Shown here: one piece after another, positions 57,613 through 64,000 of the stretch | How the letters are laid out: the number at the start of each line of letters is the position of its first letter | Position numbering within the stretch: position 1 is the first letter of the stretch | From: Nitrospira sp. | Lineage (GTDB): Bacteria; Nitrospirota; Nitrospiria; Nitrospirales; Nitrospiraceae | Assembly: GCA_025934915.1 (NCBI GenBank) | Contig: JAICWG010000001.1 | Span: 1 to 64,000, forward strand | Direction: 5' to 3' | DNA length: 64,000 nt | Made by a program: the position numbers and the translations under genes | The notes under the pieces: model-generated | The model's database searches: none | The model's input: the letters and a program-made list of their open reading frames with translations, nothing else | What the model was told of the DNA's origin: nothing

Positions 57613-58605
57613 ATGCCTCAATGCATATTCAAGATCGTTCTTAGCTTGCTCATCGCATGTGTCTGCTCTTCGGAAGCTGTGTGGGGTGGAGATTCCGAGA
57701 ACCGTCAGCCCCAACCTGCCGGTCCCTGGTTCACCGGCACGCTGCTCTCTACACGAGGCAGGACGCTCGATCAAGGACATGTCGTTGTTGAGCCATACTT
57801 CTATTTTACGCGATATGGCGGATTGTATAACGACAGTTGGCGCCTCCAATCAGCGACCGTCTCACGCACGATCATTCAACAAACGTACTTCATCTATGGC
57901 TTAACGAATCGGATCGATATCGAGATCGCGCCGCAGTGGCTCGACAATTCCGCGGAAGGTCAGTCCATCTCTGGGGTCGGTGATTTTCCGCTTCAGCTCG
58001 GCTTCCAAGCACTGAGCGGCGGTTCCGATTCATGGCTTCCCGATGTTCGAGTCTGGGTCCAGGAAATATTTCCGACGGGACGCTATAACAATCTCAGCCT
58101 GTCCACGACGGGTCTGGGGGGGACCGGGGGCGGCTCTTTTGCGACGACGGTAGGCATCGGAGTGCAAAAAGCGATAAGGCTGGGAGGGCATCATGTGTTC
58201 AGATACCGCGTGAATGCGACGTACGGATTCTACTCGCCCGTCACCGTGCAAGGATTCAATACCTACGGCGGAGGATTCGGCACGGACGGCCGTGTCGATC
58301 CTGGATCGGTGACCACTCTGACGGTCGCAGGAGAATACAGCCTCACGCGACATCTGGTCCTCGCGCTCGATATTGGGTTTCAGACGATCAATGCGACGAA
58401 TTTTTCCGGCACAACCGGAGTCGGTGTGAGCGGCGAACAGGCGATCGTTGGAAGAGGGTATGGCAATCTGCTCACGATTGCGCCGGCCGTGGAATACAGC
58501 TTCAATCAACACGTCGGTCTTATTGCCGGTCCATGGTTCAGCCTTCGAGGCAGGAACACCTCCGAATTCTTCGGCGTTGTAGCGGCGCTCTACCTGTATA
58601 TGTAA
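57613..58605 (+). CDS. Predicted outer-membrane beta-barrel protein
   Basis: A 330-aa exported protein with a signal peptide (FKIVLSLLIACVCSSEAVWG). The mature part has alternating, aromatic-rich strands (VVEPYFYFTRYGGLY, IYGLTNRIDIEIAPQWL, VRVWVQEIFPTGRYN) and ends LYLYM. This resembles the transporter-type beta-barrels related to phenol-degradation MetA-like proteins. No catalytic motif is seen. Function is not assigned beyond a surface barrel. No partner gene is close enough to suggest a role. Confidence 0.7.
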   Translation: MPQCIFKIVLSLLIACVCSSEAVWGGDSENRQPQPAGPWFTGTLLSTRGRTLDQGHVVVEPYFYFTRYGGLYNDSWRLQSATVSRTIIQQTYFIYGLTNRIDIEIAPQWLDNSAEGQSISGVGDFPLQLGFQALSGGSDSWLPDVRVWVQEIFPTGRYNNLSLSTTGLGGTGGGSFATTVGIGVQKAIRLGGHHVFRYRVNATYGFYSPVTVQGFNTYGGGFGTDGRVDPGSVTTLTVAGEYSLTRHLVLALDIGFQTINATNFSGTTGVGVSGEQAIVGRGYGNLLTIAPAVEYSFNQHVGLIAGPWFSLRGRNTSEFFGVVAALYLYM

Positions 58606-58769
58606 ACCAGCCTTGCGCGAATTCCGGCGCTGACATGGTCGCCCACTTCACCCCTGAAGATACCGGCAGACCAGCCGGTTGGCATTGTGGAGATACTGAT
58701 TAGGAAGCAGCCCCACAATCTTGTAGGAACAGATAGGTCGGAAGCCGTTCTTTGAGGATAACCGGCTCC

Positions 58770-58949
58770 CTACTTGAAACCCTTGTAGGGATCGTCAAAG
58801 ATCGTCCGGCATTCAAGACAGCGAACCTTCCCGGTTCGTTTACCGGTCTTGGTCAAAATATCGTCAATGAGGCGCTGATGAGCGCAAGCCGTTTCTTCGA
58901 AACCGATACCGGGTTTTGCCTCTGCGTTCTGGATGATCTGTGTGTCCAT
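58770..58949 (-). CDS. 59-aa protein with a zinc-site-like motif
   Basis: The ATG at 58949 follows GTGGAGATG. The protein has one cysteine in ETACAHQRLIDDIL and a CxxC in KVRCLECRTIFDDPYKGFK, enough for a small zinc site. No signal or membrane segment is present. It lies next to the small regulator-like gene at 59.1 kb, on the same strand. No family was recognised; a role as a small zinc-binding adaptor is possible. Confidence 0.6.
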   Translation of the reverse strand: MDTQIIQNAEAKPGIGFEETACAHQRLIDDILTKTGKRTGKVRCLECRTIFDDPYKGFK

Positions 58950-59065
58950 GGGCATCTCCACATACATTGAGTCGTGCTATTCCGACCCTCTCTTAAAGTT
59001 CTCCACCGAGAGCTCCGCCCCGATATCCGGTCCTCCGTGCAGGACGGACTCCATCGACTCTGTCG

Positions 59066-59296
59066 TTAAAAGGCGGTCACAGTGACTGCTGCAACCGGAC
59101 GATAGGCCTGTACCGTATAGGACCTGCCCACATCCATCGTCACCCGGACTCGCCCTGTCCTGCTCAAGTAATCGATGGCGAGAAACACCTGATTCCAGGT
59201 CAACTCCGGGCAAAGGTCCATGACCTCTTCCAAAGGACAAGCCGTACCCTGTTGCTCCAGCCTATCTCTGACTTGATCAATGTAGGTTGCCATCAT
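59066..59296 (-). CDS. Small winged-helix-like protein
   Basis: A 76-aa protein with ATG 59296 behind AGGAGGAAGAG. It reads YIDQVRDRLEQQGTACPLEE, then CPELTWNQVFLAIDYLSRTG and RVRVTMDVGRSYTVQ. The pattern matches the second half of the gene at 39 kb and the N-terminus of the frame at 60.2 kb, so all three are one small family of likely helix-turn-helix proteins. No partner was identified. Confidence 0.8.
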   Translation of the reverse strand: MMATYIDQVRDRLEQQGTACPLEEVMDLCPELTWNQVFLAIDYLSRTGRVRVTMDVGRSYTVQAYRPVAAVTVTAF

Positions 59297-59537
59297 AGCT
59301 CTTCCTCCTTTTCTTATTGTTCTGAGGCTGCACTCTATACAGAGTAGAGCTCGCTGAAACCTCTGATTCGCCCTAGTTTCACGTAAAACTTTCCCAGTAT
59401 CGGTTCAGAAGAACCGAGCCCGGCGAACCACTTTAGGATGGAAGCGCGGTTCCGCGCCGCAATGAACGGGGCGACACCGGATGGATTCAGGAAAAAGTCG
59501 ACGCGTATCATTGGCTCTCTTCCGCTATGCGAGGGGA

Positions 59538-59990
59538 TTAATTAGCGGGTGATCGAACATCAATGCTTTTGCCGACAGCCTGATAAATCGCATGGGGGAG
59601 GTGTTTATACGCCGTCCCCTTCTCGAGCAATAAACAGGCACCGGCATCCAATAACGCTTCTCGATTCCCATTTCCAGCGTAAAAGGAGAGGCCAATGACC
59701 GGCAGGTGCGGATGTTTTCGTATGATGGAACCTGTCGCTTCGATACCGTTCATTCTCGGCATGTTGATGTCCATCACAACGACATCAGGCTTCAGTTGGT
59801 CCGTCAACTTCACCGCCTCTTCTCCATCCGTCGCCTCACCCACCAGTTCAATGTCGAGATGATGGCTAAGATACTTACGTAACCCTTGCCGGACGAGAAA
59901 GTGATCGTCCGCCAGCAACACGCGAATACACTTCATCTTCGGCCGGTCAGCGATGGAACTCTGAGCATGGGAGACTGCGCCTGTCGACAT
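59538..59990 (-). CDS. Single-domain response regulator, NarL-like receiver
   Basis: A receiver-only protein of about 150 aa: IRVLLADDHFLVRQGLRKYL, phospho-Asp in VVVMDINMPRMNG, Lys in LLLEKGTAYK. It resembles the receiver at the end of the hybrid kinase at 62.5 kb (VVVMDINMPKMNG), so the two are paralogs. It has no DNA-binding domain. The start is unclear: ATG 59990 has AGGGGTG before it; ATG 59936 gives a shorter, more usual N-terminus and would not overlap the upstream frame. Confidence 0.85.
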   Translation of the reverse strand: MSTGAVSHAQSSIADRPKMKCIRVLLADDHFLVRQGLRKYLSHHLDIELVGEATDGEEAVKLTDQLKPDVVVMDINMPRMNGIEATGSIIRKHPHLPVIGLSFYAGNGNREALLDAGACLLLEKGTAYKHLPHAIYQAVGKSIDVRSPAN

Positions 59991-60216
59991 ACGACACCCC
60001 TGTTCCCCCATCAACCCCAGACTTGAACGCGGCACGAGATCTTAGCCGGCGCGATCCTGGTCGTGGGCTGACGTCTTTGAGTTGCTGTTCGAGGCCACCC
60101 TGCGCCTCCATCGTTTTCGTTTTTCTTGGAAGAAATACCGGTCCTCCAAGCGGATAGGCGATAGCCGCTTGCTCCAACGTGGTTTTGACTCGATCAATGA
60201 CTGTCGCCGTGTCCAT
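59947..60216 (-). CDS. Short relative of the small winged-helix family, possibly degraded
   Basis: ATG 60216 follows GAGGAGAGATGTC. The N-terminus DTATVIDRVKTTLEQAAIAY aligns with the start of the 59.1-kb protein, but the conserved WNxVFxxxDxLS region is replaced by FLPRKTKTMEAQGGLEQQL and an arginine-rich tail that overlaps the response regulator. The good ribosome-binding site suggests it is still translated. It could be a truncated paralog or a fusion after deletion. Confidence 0.45.
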   Translation of the reverse strand: MDTATVIDRVKTTLEQAAIAYPLGGPVFLPRKTKTMEAQGGLEQQLKDVSPRPGSRRLRSRAAFKSGVDGGTGVSYVDRRSLPCSEFHR

Positions 60217-60518
60217 GACATCTCTCCTCGCATGTTGATTTTTTACACGTTAGGACAAAGAGGAATCCTTCTGAACTAGTGAATTACCTAGTTTGCGATG
60301 GGAACCTTACCAGGGACGTCGTGAGGTGATGTGTTCCAGCGACGCATTACGGGACGAACAATTCCCTCAAATTCTACCGACCGCTTAGGCTTCTTTATGC
60401 TTAGGCCGCGATATGCTATGTTCCCGACCATGAAAGCTGCGTTTCCGACGGCGGCCGATGCTCTGCACGAAGAGCGAGACCCACTGCCGGAGGCAGTCAC
60501 AATTGGGAGGGAGTCTTT
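60217..60518. other. Intergenic region before the TPR gene
   Basis: About 300 bp between divergent genes. A short plus-strand frame (from ATG 60418, or 60331) ends by overlapping the ATG of the next gene (ATGA), which could allow coupled translation, but no protein likeness is seen. Confidence 0.4.
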
Positions 60519-61757
60519 ATGAGGCAGTCCCTTGGGATACTGGGTTTTGTCATCTGTTTGAGGCTGACCGCTGCTTCCATGACGGCGTCGGCAACCGAGA
60601 CCGGCGAGCAAGACTTTGCCAAAGGGGAGGCTCTACTGAAGAAGAACCAGTATGCGGAAGCGCGCGCGACATTGGAAGCCGGCATCATGAAGAACTCCTC
60701 GAACGTGCAAGCTCATTTCAACCTGGCGGAGGCCTGTCGAGGCTTAGCAGCCTGGGCCTGCGCGGAAGAACATTACGAGACCGCATTGCATCTGGATGCG
60801 AAATCCAGGACCACCGGGATGAGAGATCTTCGGTTACGGAGGTTGGAAGTGTGGCGCTCGTTGGAGGAAGTGACGGCGTGGCGGTTGCTGGAGGAAGCGA
60901 AAGAGTTGATTGCCGGTGGGCATACTGAACCGGACCAGATGAAGAAGGCGGAGGAGGCCTTGGACGGCGCCAATGAGTTAGGGCTCAACCAAGAGCAACA
61001 GGCTGTCTATCAGCAGTTACAAGCGAAACTCCCTGGGCGGCCTTCGACCACCGTGCTGGATAGTCTGAAACCGAGTGAGACGCCGATGGCGCTGGTGCCG
61101 GCAGGGGAATTCACGATGGGAAGCACCATGGCAGACGATGAAAAGCCGGTGCATCGCGTCTATCTCGACGCCTTCTCTATGGACAAGTATCACGTGACGG
61201 TGGGGCAGTATGCCAAGTATCTGGAGGCGACGGACAAGGAGGCGCCGCCGGAGTGGGATATCATGAACCAACCTCGACATCAGAAACGCCCCGTCGTCAA
61301 TATCAGCTGGTCGGAGGCCGCCACGTACTGCAAATGGGCCGGCAAGCGTCTGCCGACCGAGGCGGAGTGGGAAAAGGCGGCGCGAGGGACGGATGGCCGC
61401 CTCTATCCCTGGGGCAACGAGAGGCCCACCAGGCTCCATGCGAATTTCGGCAAGAAGGAATGGGCGAACCATATGGCCCTGGTTCCGGTAGGAATGTTCG
61501 AAATGGGCAAGAGCCCCTACGGCATTTACGACATGGCCGGCAATGCCTGGGAATGGGTCAACGACTGGTATGACCATGACTACTACAAGAAGAGTCCGGC
61601 CAAGAATCCTCAAGGACCGACGAAGGGTAAGTCGAAAGTCGTGCGAGGCGGTAATTGGCTTTATCTTCAGGAATTTCTGCGTTCGTCCTTCCGGTTCAAT
61701 GCCGAACCATCGAGTCGGCAGTTCGGCTACGGGTTCCGCTGCGCGAAGACCCCGTAG
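60519..61757 (+). CDS. TPR and sulfatase-modifying-factor-like secreted protein
   Basis: A 412-aa protein with a signal peptide (MRQSLGILGFVICLRLTAAS), a short TPR-like region (about residues 30-170: YAEARATLEAGIMKNSSNVQ) and a formylglycine-generating-enzyme-like domain (about 185-412: ALVPAGEFTMGS, WAGKRLPTEAEWEKAARG, MAGNAWEWVNDWY, VVRGGNWLY, GYGFRC). The paired catalytic cysteines of true FGE are absent (LRSSFR where CxxxxCR would be), so it is a non-catalytic member or has another activity. It starts behind GGGAGGG. Confidence 0.88.
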   Translation: MRQSLGILGFVICLRLTAASMTASATETGEQDFAKGEALLKKNQYAEARATLEAGIMKNSSNVQAHFNLAEACRGLAAWACAEEHYETALHLDAKSRTTGMRDLRLRRLEVWRSLEEVTAWRLLEEAKELIAGGHTEPDQMKKAEEALDGANELGLNQEQQAVYQQLQAKLPGRPSTTVLDSLKPSETPMALVPAGEFTMGSTMADDEKPVHRVYLDAFSMDKYHVTVGQYAKYLEATDKEAPPEWDIMNQPRHQKRPVVNISWSEAATYCKWAGKRLPTEAEWEKAARGTDGRLYPWGNERPTRLHANFGKKEWANHMALVPVGMFEMGKSPYGIYDMAGNAWEWVNDWYDHDYYKKSPAKNPQGPTKGKSKVVRGGNWLYLQEFLRSSFRFNAEPSSRQFGYGFRCAKTP

Positions 61758-61799
61758 CTATTGACCGTTGCCGGAATCAGGGCCTCATGCCAACAATTC

Positions 61800-61819
61800 A
61801 CCCTACCGGGTTCTTTTTC
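61800..61819 (+). terminator. Weak terminator after the TPR gene
   Basis: ACCC-TACC-GGGT followed by a T-rich run (TTCTTTTT) forms a 4-bp stem with U tract, ending right at the stop codon of the convergent cytochrome gene. The stem is short, so the call is tentative. Confidence 0.35.
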
Positions 61820-62373
61820 TACTGTTCGTGCTGAACTTCGGCACGTTTCTGGTCTGCGGCAAATCTGTACATGTCATGACAAGCCGTGCAGCGAGCCGTC
61901 ATACTCGATAACCGTTGCAAGATTTGCTGAGGCGTCTCGTGTCGCGCGATCGCATCCGCCAAGGCATCCATGTCTTTGTGGATCGACATGCCCATCTGCT
62001 TGAACGGCATCGGCAACTTGGCCATGATCGTCGGCTCCACGTCCGCCGCCATGTTCATTCCAACCGCCCTCGCGGTTGCTTCCATCTGCTTCGGATCAGG
62101 ATTCGGCTCTCCCAGTCCTCTGATAATCCCGTCCACCGCTTTCAAAAGCAGGCGCATTTCCGCGAGGATTTGATCGCGCTCTACCGCGGCCAGCAGTATT
62201 TCCGCTCGGCCATCACTTCCTGCTTTTGTCACACCCTTGATAAAGAACCATCCTCCCATGCCCAGCGTGACAACCCACAAGCTGATGGCGGTTATGCAAA
62301 AATTTCGCTTTATCTTGTTCCTTTCAAAAGTCAATCTGCGAAGATATGGCAAGAAAAGAACCGAATAGCCCAA
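61819..62373 (-). CDS. Membrane-anchored monoheme cytochrome c
   Basis: Up to 184 aa. The N-terminal part holds one transmembrane helix (ITAISLWVVTLGMGGWFFI), and the rest is a helical periplasmic domain with the heme site CTACH near the C-terminus (SSMTARCTACHDMYR), as in cytochrome c-prime-like proteins. The start is uncertain: the first codon is TTG, with no strong ribosome-binding site, and an AAAGGA further in precedes no standard start codon. Electron carrier, partner unknown. Confidence 0.8.
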   Translation of the reverse strand: MGYSVLFLPYLRRLTFERNKIKRNFCITAISLWVVTLGMGGWFFIKGVTKAGSDGRAEILLAAVERDQILAEMRLLLKAVDGIIRGLGEPNPDPKQMEATARAVGMNMAADVEPTIMAKLPMPFKQMGMSIHKDMDALADAIARHETPQQILQRLSSMTARCTACHDMYRFAADQKRAEVQHEQ

Positions 62374-62460
62374 AGATGCTGTGAGGTTTCACGGAGAATA
62401 GTCGGGTGCTTAGCTGAGTCCGGGAGCGAGGCTGAGCATCTCGGATCCTCATAGCACCGT

Positions 62461-64000
62461 CTACGTCTGTCCTCTCCGCTTCACCGCCTCCACTATCGCA
62501 TTATAGAGCTGTTCGACCGCCGCTTCTTTGTTGATCAGCGTCTCGGCGCCGGCTTCCCGCATCCGAGCCTGATTTTCGCCGCCGGCGTTGACCGAAATGC
62601 CGATCACCACGACCTTCGGATGGTCAATTTTAATCACCGTGGTCGCCTCAATGCCGTTCATCTTCGGCATATTGATGTCCATCACGACCACATCGGGACG
62701 AAGCCGCTTCACCTGAGCCACCGCCTCTTCACCGTTCCCGGCTTCGCCGATCAATTCCACATCGGGATATGCGTCCAGCACGGCTCGGAGGCCTTGACGC
62801 ACCATGACGTGATCGTCCACCAACAAGACACGAATTCGGGAAGCAGGGAACGACAAGGTGGAGGAAACATTGTCCTTTGGATCCGCAGCCTGAACCTTGA
62901 CCTCACTCTCGCGGTCCTGTGTCAATGGCAAGACCAGCGTCGCCGTGGTGCCTTGTCCTGGCGAGGATTGCAAGTCGAACGACCCGCCCAACGCCCGCAT
63001 GCGCTCGCGAATACTGAAGAGGCCGAACTTGGATGAAATGCCTTCATTCGGTGTCCCACCGGTGGCGGTGGCAAGATCGAACCCTTTTCCTTCATCCTTC
63101 ACGGTAATGTAGAGATTCCCTTTTCGCTGCTCCATCGTGAGACCGGCCTCCGACGTCTCGGCATATTTCGCCGAGTTGATCAGGAGCTCCCGCACAGACT
63201 GGAAGAGCAACACCACTTGGTCTTCCGGAAGCGTGAGATCCCGATCCTCCGGCACTGTGACGGTGACGGTCTGCTCATGTCTCTGCATGTAAGTGCCGAG
63301 CCACTGAAGCGCCGTCGCCAAACCATGATCTCGCAGAACGGTGGGGCTTAAGTCCGAGACCAGCGTGCGGGTATACTGGAGAGCCTCGGACAAGACGTCG
63401 TCCGTCTCCTTCATCAGCTTAGCCGCCGCGGGCACCGCCTCAGCCAGCAGTCGTTGGCCTTGACCGAGCTTGATTTTCCCGAGGACGAGTATCTGCTGCA
63501 AATGATCGTGCAACTCGGTCGCGAGCCGCTTGCGCTCGCGTTGCTCGGCGAGATTCAGCTCCGTCGCGAGAGTGCGCAGGCGGTTCTGCGACTGCACGAG
63601 ATCCCGCGTCCGGTCCTCAACTTGCGCTTCGAGCTCCTTGGTAAATAACCGCAGCCGTTTCTGGAGCGCTTTGCGCTCGGTGATGTCCCGCACTTCGATG
63701 ATCGTGCTGATGGGTTGCCCTGTCGGCCTTGGAATCGGACTGGCGGTAAAGGCCACCTCGTAGAAACGGCCATCCGGATGGTTGAATTGTTCTTCACCCT
63801 GCATCCGATGGTCGTTGGGGAACGCTTGAACGATCGGGCACGCGGCCGGCGAATAGGGACGTCCATCCGGGCGAGTGTGGTGAATGAAGTCGTGAAGAGG
63901 TCGTCCACGGACTTGTTCCACTGTAAACCCGGTGAGGGCTTCAGCGGCGGGATTCATGAACACACAGTGCTGGCGTTCATCGATGATAAAAAGGGCGACG
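62461..64000 (-). CDS. Hybrid sensor kinase with C-terminal receiver (partial)
   Basis: The gene runs off the right edge; at least 513 residues are visible. From the right edge inward: a PAS domain (ALFIIDERQHCVFMNPAAEA), a coiled-coil linker, a NarX/DesK-type kinase core with LATELHDHLQQILVLGKIKL carrying the phospho-His, an HATPase domain (DEGKGFDL, ISSKFGLFSIRERMRALGGS), and a C-terminal receiver (LLVDDHVMVRQGLRAVLDAY, VVVMDINMPKMNG). It may phosphorylate its own receiver or the related free-standing regulator at 59.5 kb. Confidence 0.93.
   Translation of the reverse strand, partial: VALFIIDERQHCVFMNPAAEALTGFTVEQVRGRPLHDFIHHTRPDGRPYSPAACPIVQAFPNDHRMQGEEQFNHPDGRFYEVAFTASPIPRPTGQPISTIIEVRDITERKALQKRLRLFTKELEAQVEDRTRDLVQSQNRLRTLATELNLAEQRERKRLATELHDHLQQILVLGKIKLGQGQRLLAEAVPAAAKLMKETDDVLSEALQYTRTLVSDLSPTVLRDHGLATALQWLGTYMQRHEQTVTVTVPEDRDLTLPEDQVVLLFQSVRELLINSAKYAETSEAGLTMEQRKGNLYITVKDEGKGFDLATATGGTPNEGISSKFGLFSIRERMRALGGSFDLQSSPGQGTTATLVLPLTQDRESEVKVQAADPKDNVSSTLSFPASRIRVLLVDDHVMVRQGLRAVLDAYPDVELIGEAGNGEEAVAQVKRLRPDVVVMDINMPKMNGIEATTVIKIDHPKVVVIGISVNAGGENQARMREAGAETLINKEAAVEQLYNAIVEAVKRRGQT

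Overview
The window (GC-rich, densely packed, mostly minus strand) looks like a Nitrospira-type chromosome. The reasons are a group 3b-type [NiFe]-hydrogenase locus with hyp genes, a run of small periplasmic c-type cytochromes, many NarX/DesK-type two-component proteins, tandem universal stress proteins, and a phosphoketolase/acetate kinase pair. The genus is inferred from gene content, not from a marker gene, and is only moderately certain. No rRNA, tRNA, CRISPR array or intact insertion sequence was recognised.

0-10 kb (minus): the hydrogenase operon, in transcription order hydB-hydG-hydD-hydA-protease-hypA-hypF-hypC-small genes-hypD-hypE (hypE leaves the window). The most striking point is that it is decayed. 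hydB carries two frameshifts, hydG one frameshift, hydD a nonsense codon, the maturation protease a nonsense codon, and hypF a large internal deletion plus a nonsense codon. hydA, hypA, hypC and hypD stay open. hypC follows hypF in frame without a stop codon.

10-16 kb (plus): a 1.2-kb stretch without recognisable genes, then a 51-aa membrane peptide, a phosphoribosyltransferase, a double universal stress protein, a cytochrome c and a 908-aa GNAT/acyl-CoA-synthetase protein of the lysine-acetyltransferase type.

16-19.7 kb: a small defence/stability island, made of a HigBA toxin-antitoxin pair, a degraded duplicate of the end of the acetyltransferase gene, a DpnII-like restriction enzyme with a D12-class adenine methyltransferase, and an orphan HigA antitoxin next to a remnant of its toxin.

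19.7-27.6 kb (minus): a redox cluster with cytochromes c (three clearly intact, at least two broken), a DUF3365-type heme protein, a hemerythrin, a 60-aa protein with 22 histidines, a CBS-domain protein, a DsrE-like protein, an OsmC-like protein and a TsdA-like diheme cytochrome. The mix suggests sulfur or redox metabolism.

28-38 kb (plus): a single 3105-aa lipopeptide synthetase (FAAL-PCP-C-A-PCP-C-A-PCP-TE) followed by its Sfp-type phosphopantetheinyl transferase. The first condensation domain has Arg for the catalytic His, and the thioesterase has Cys for Ser.

38-64 kb: small zinc-ribbon genes (two decayed), a two-component cluster, an Mla-type lipid transport operon, FtsH, an outer-membrane protein, phosphoketolase and acetate kinase, MarC, Rnk, two universal stress proteins, an outer-membrane beta-barrel, three small paralogous proteins, a TPR/sulfatase-modifying-factor-like protein, a membrane cytochrome c and a hybrid sensor kinase that runs off the right edge. 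Reading frames are nearly all intact from 39 kb on, which argues that the breaks in the first 27 kb are biological decay and not general sequence error.
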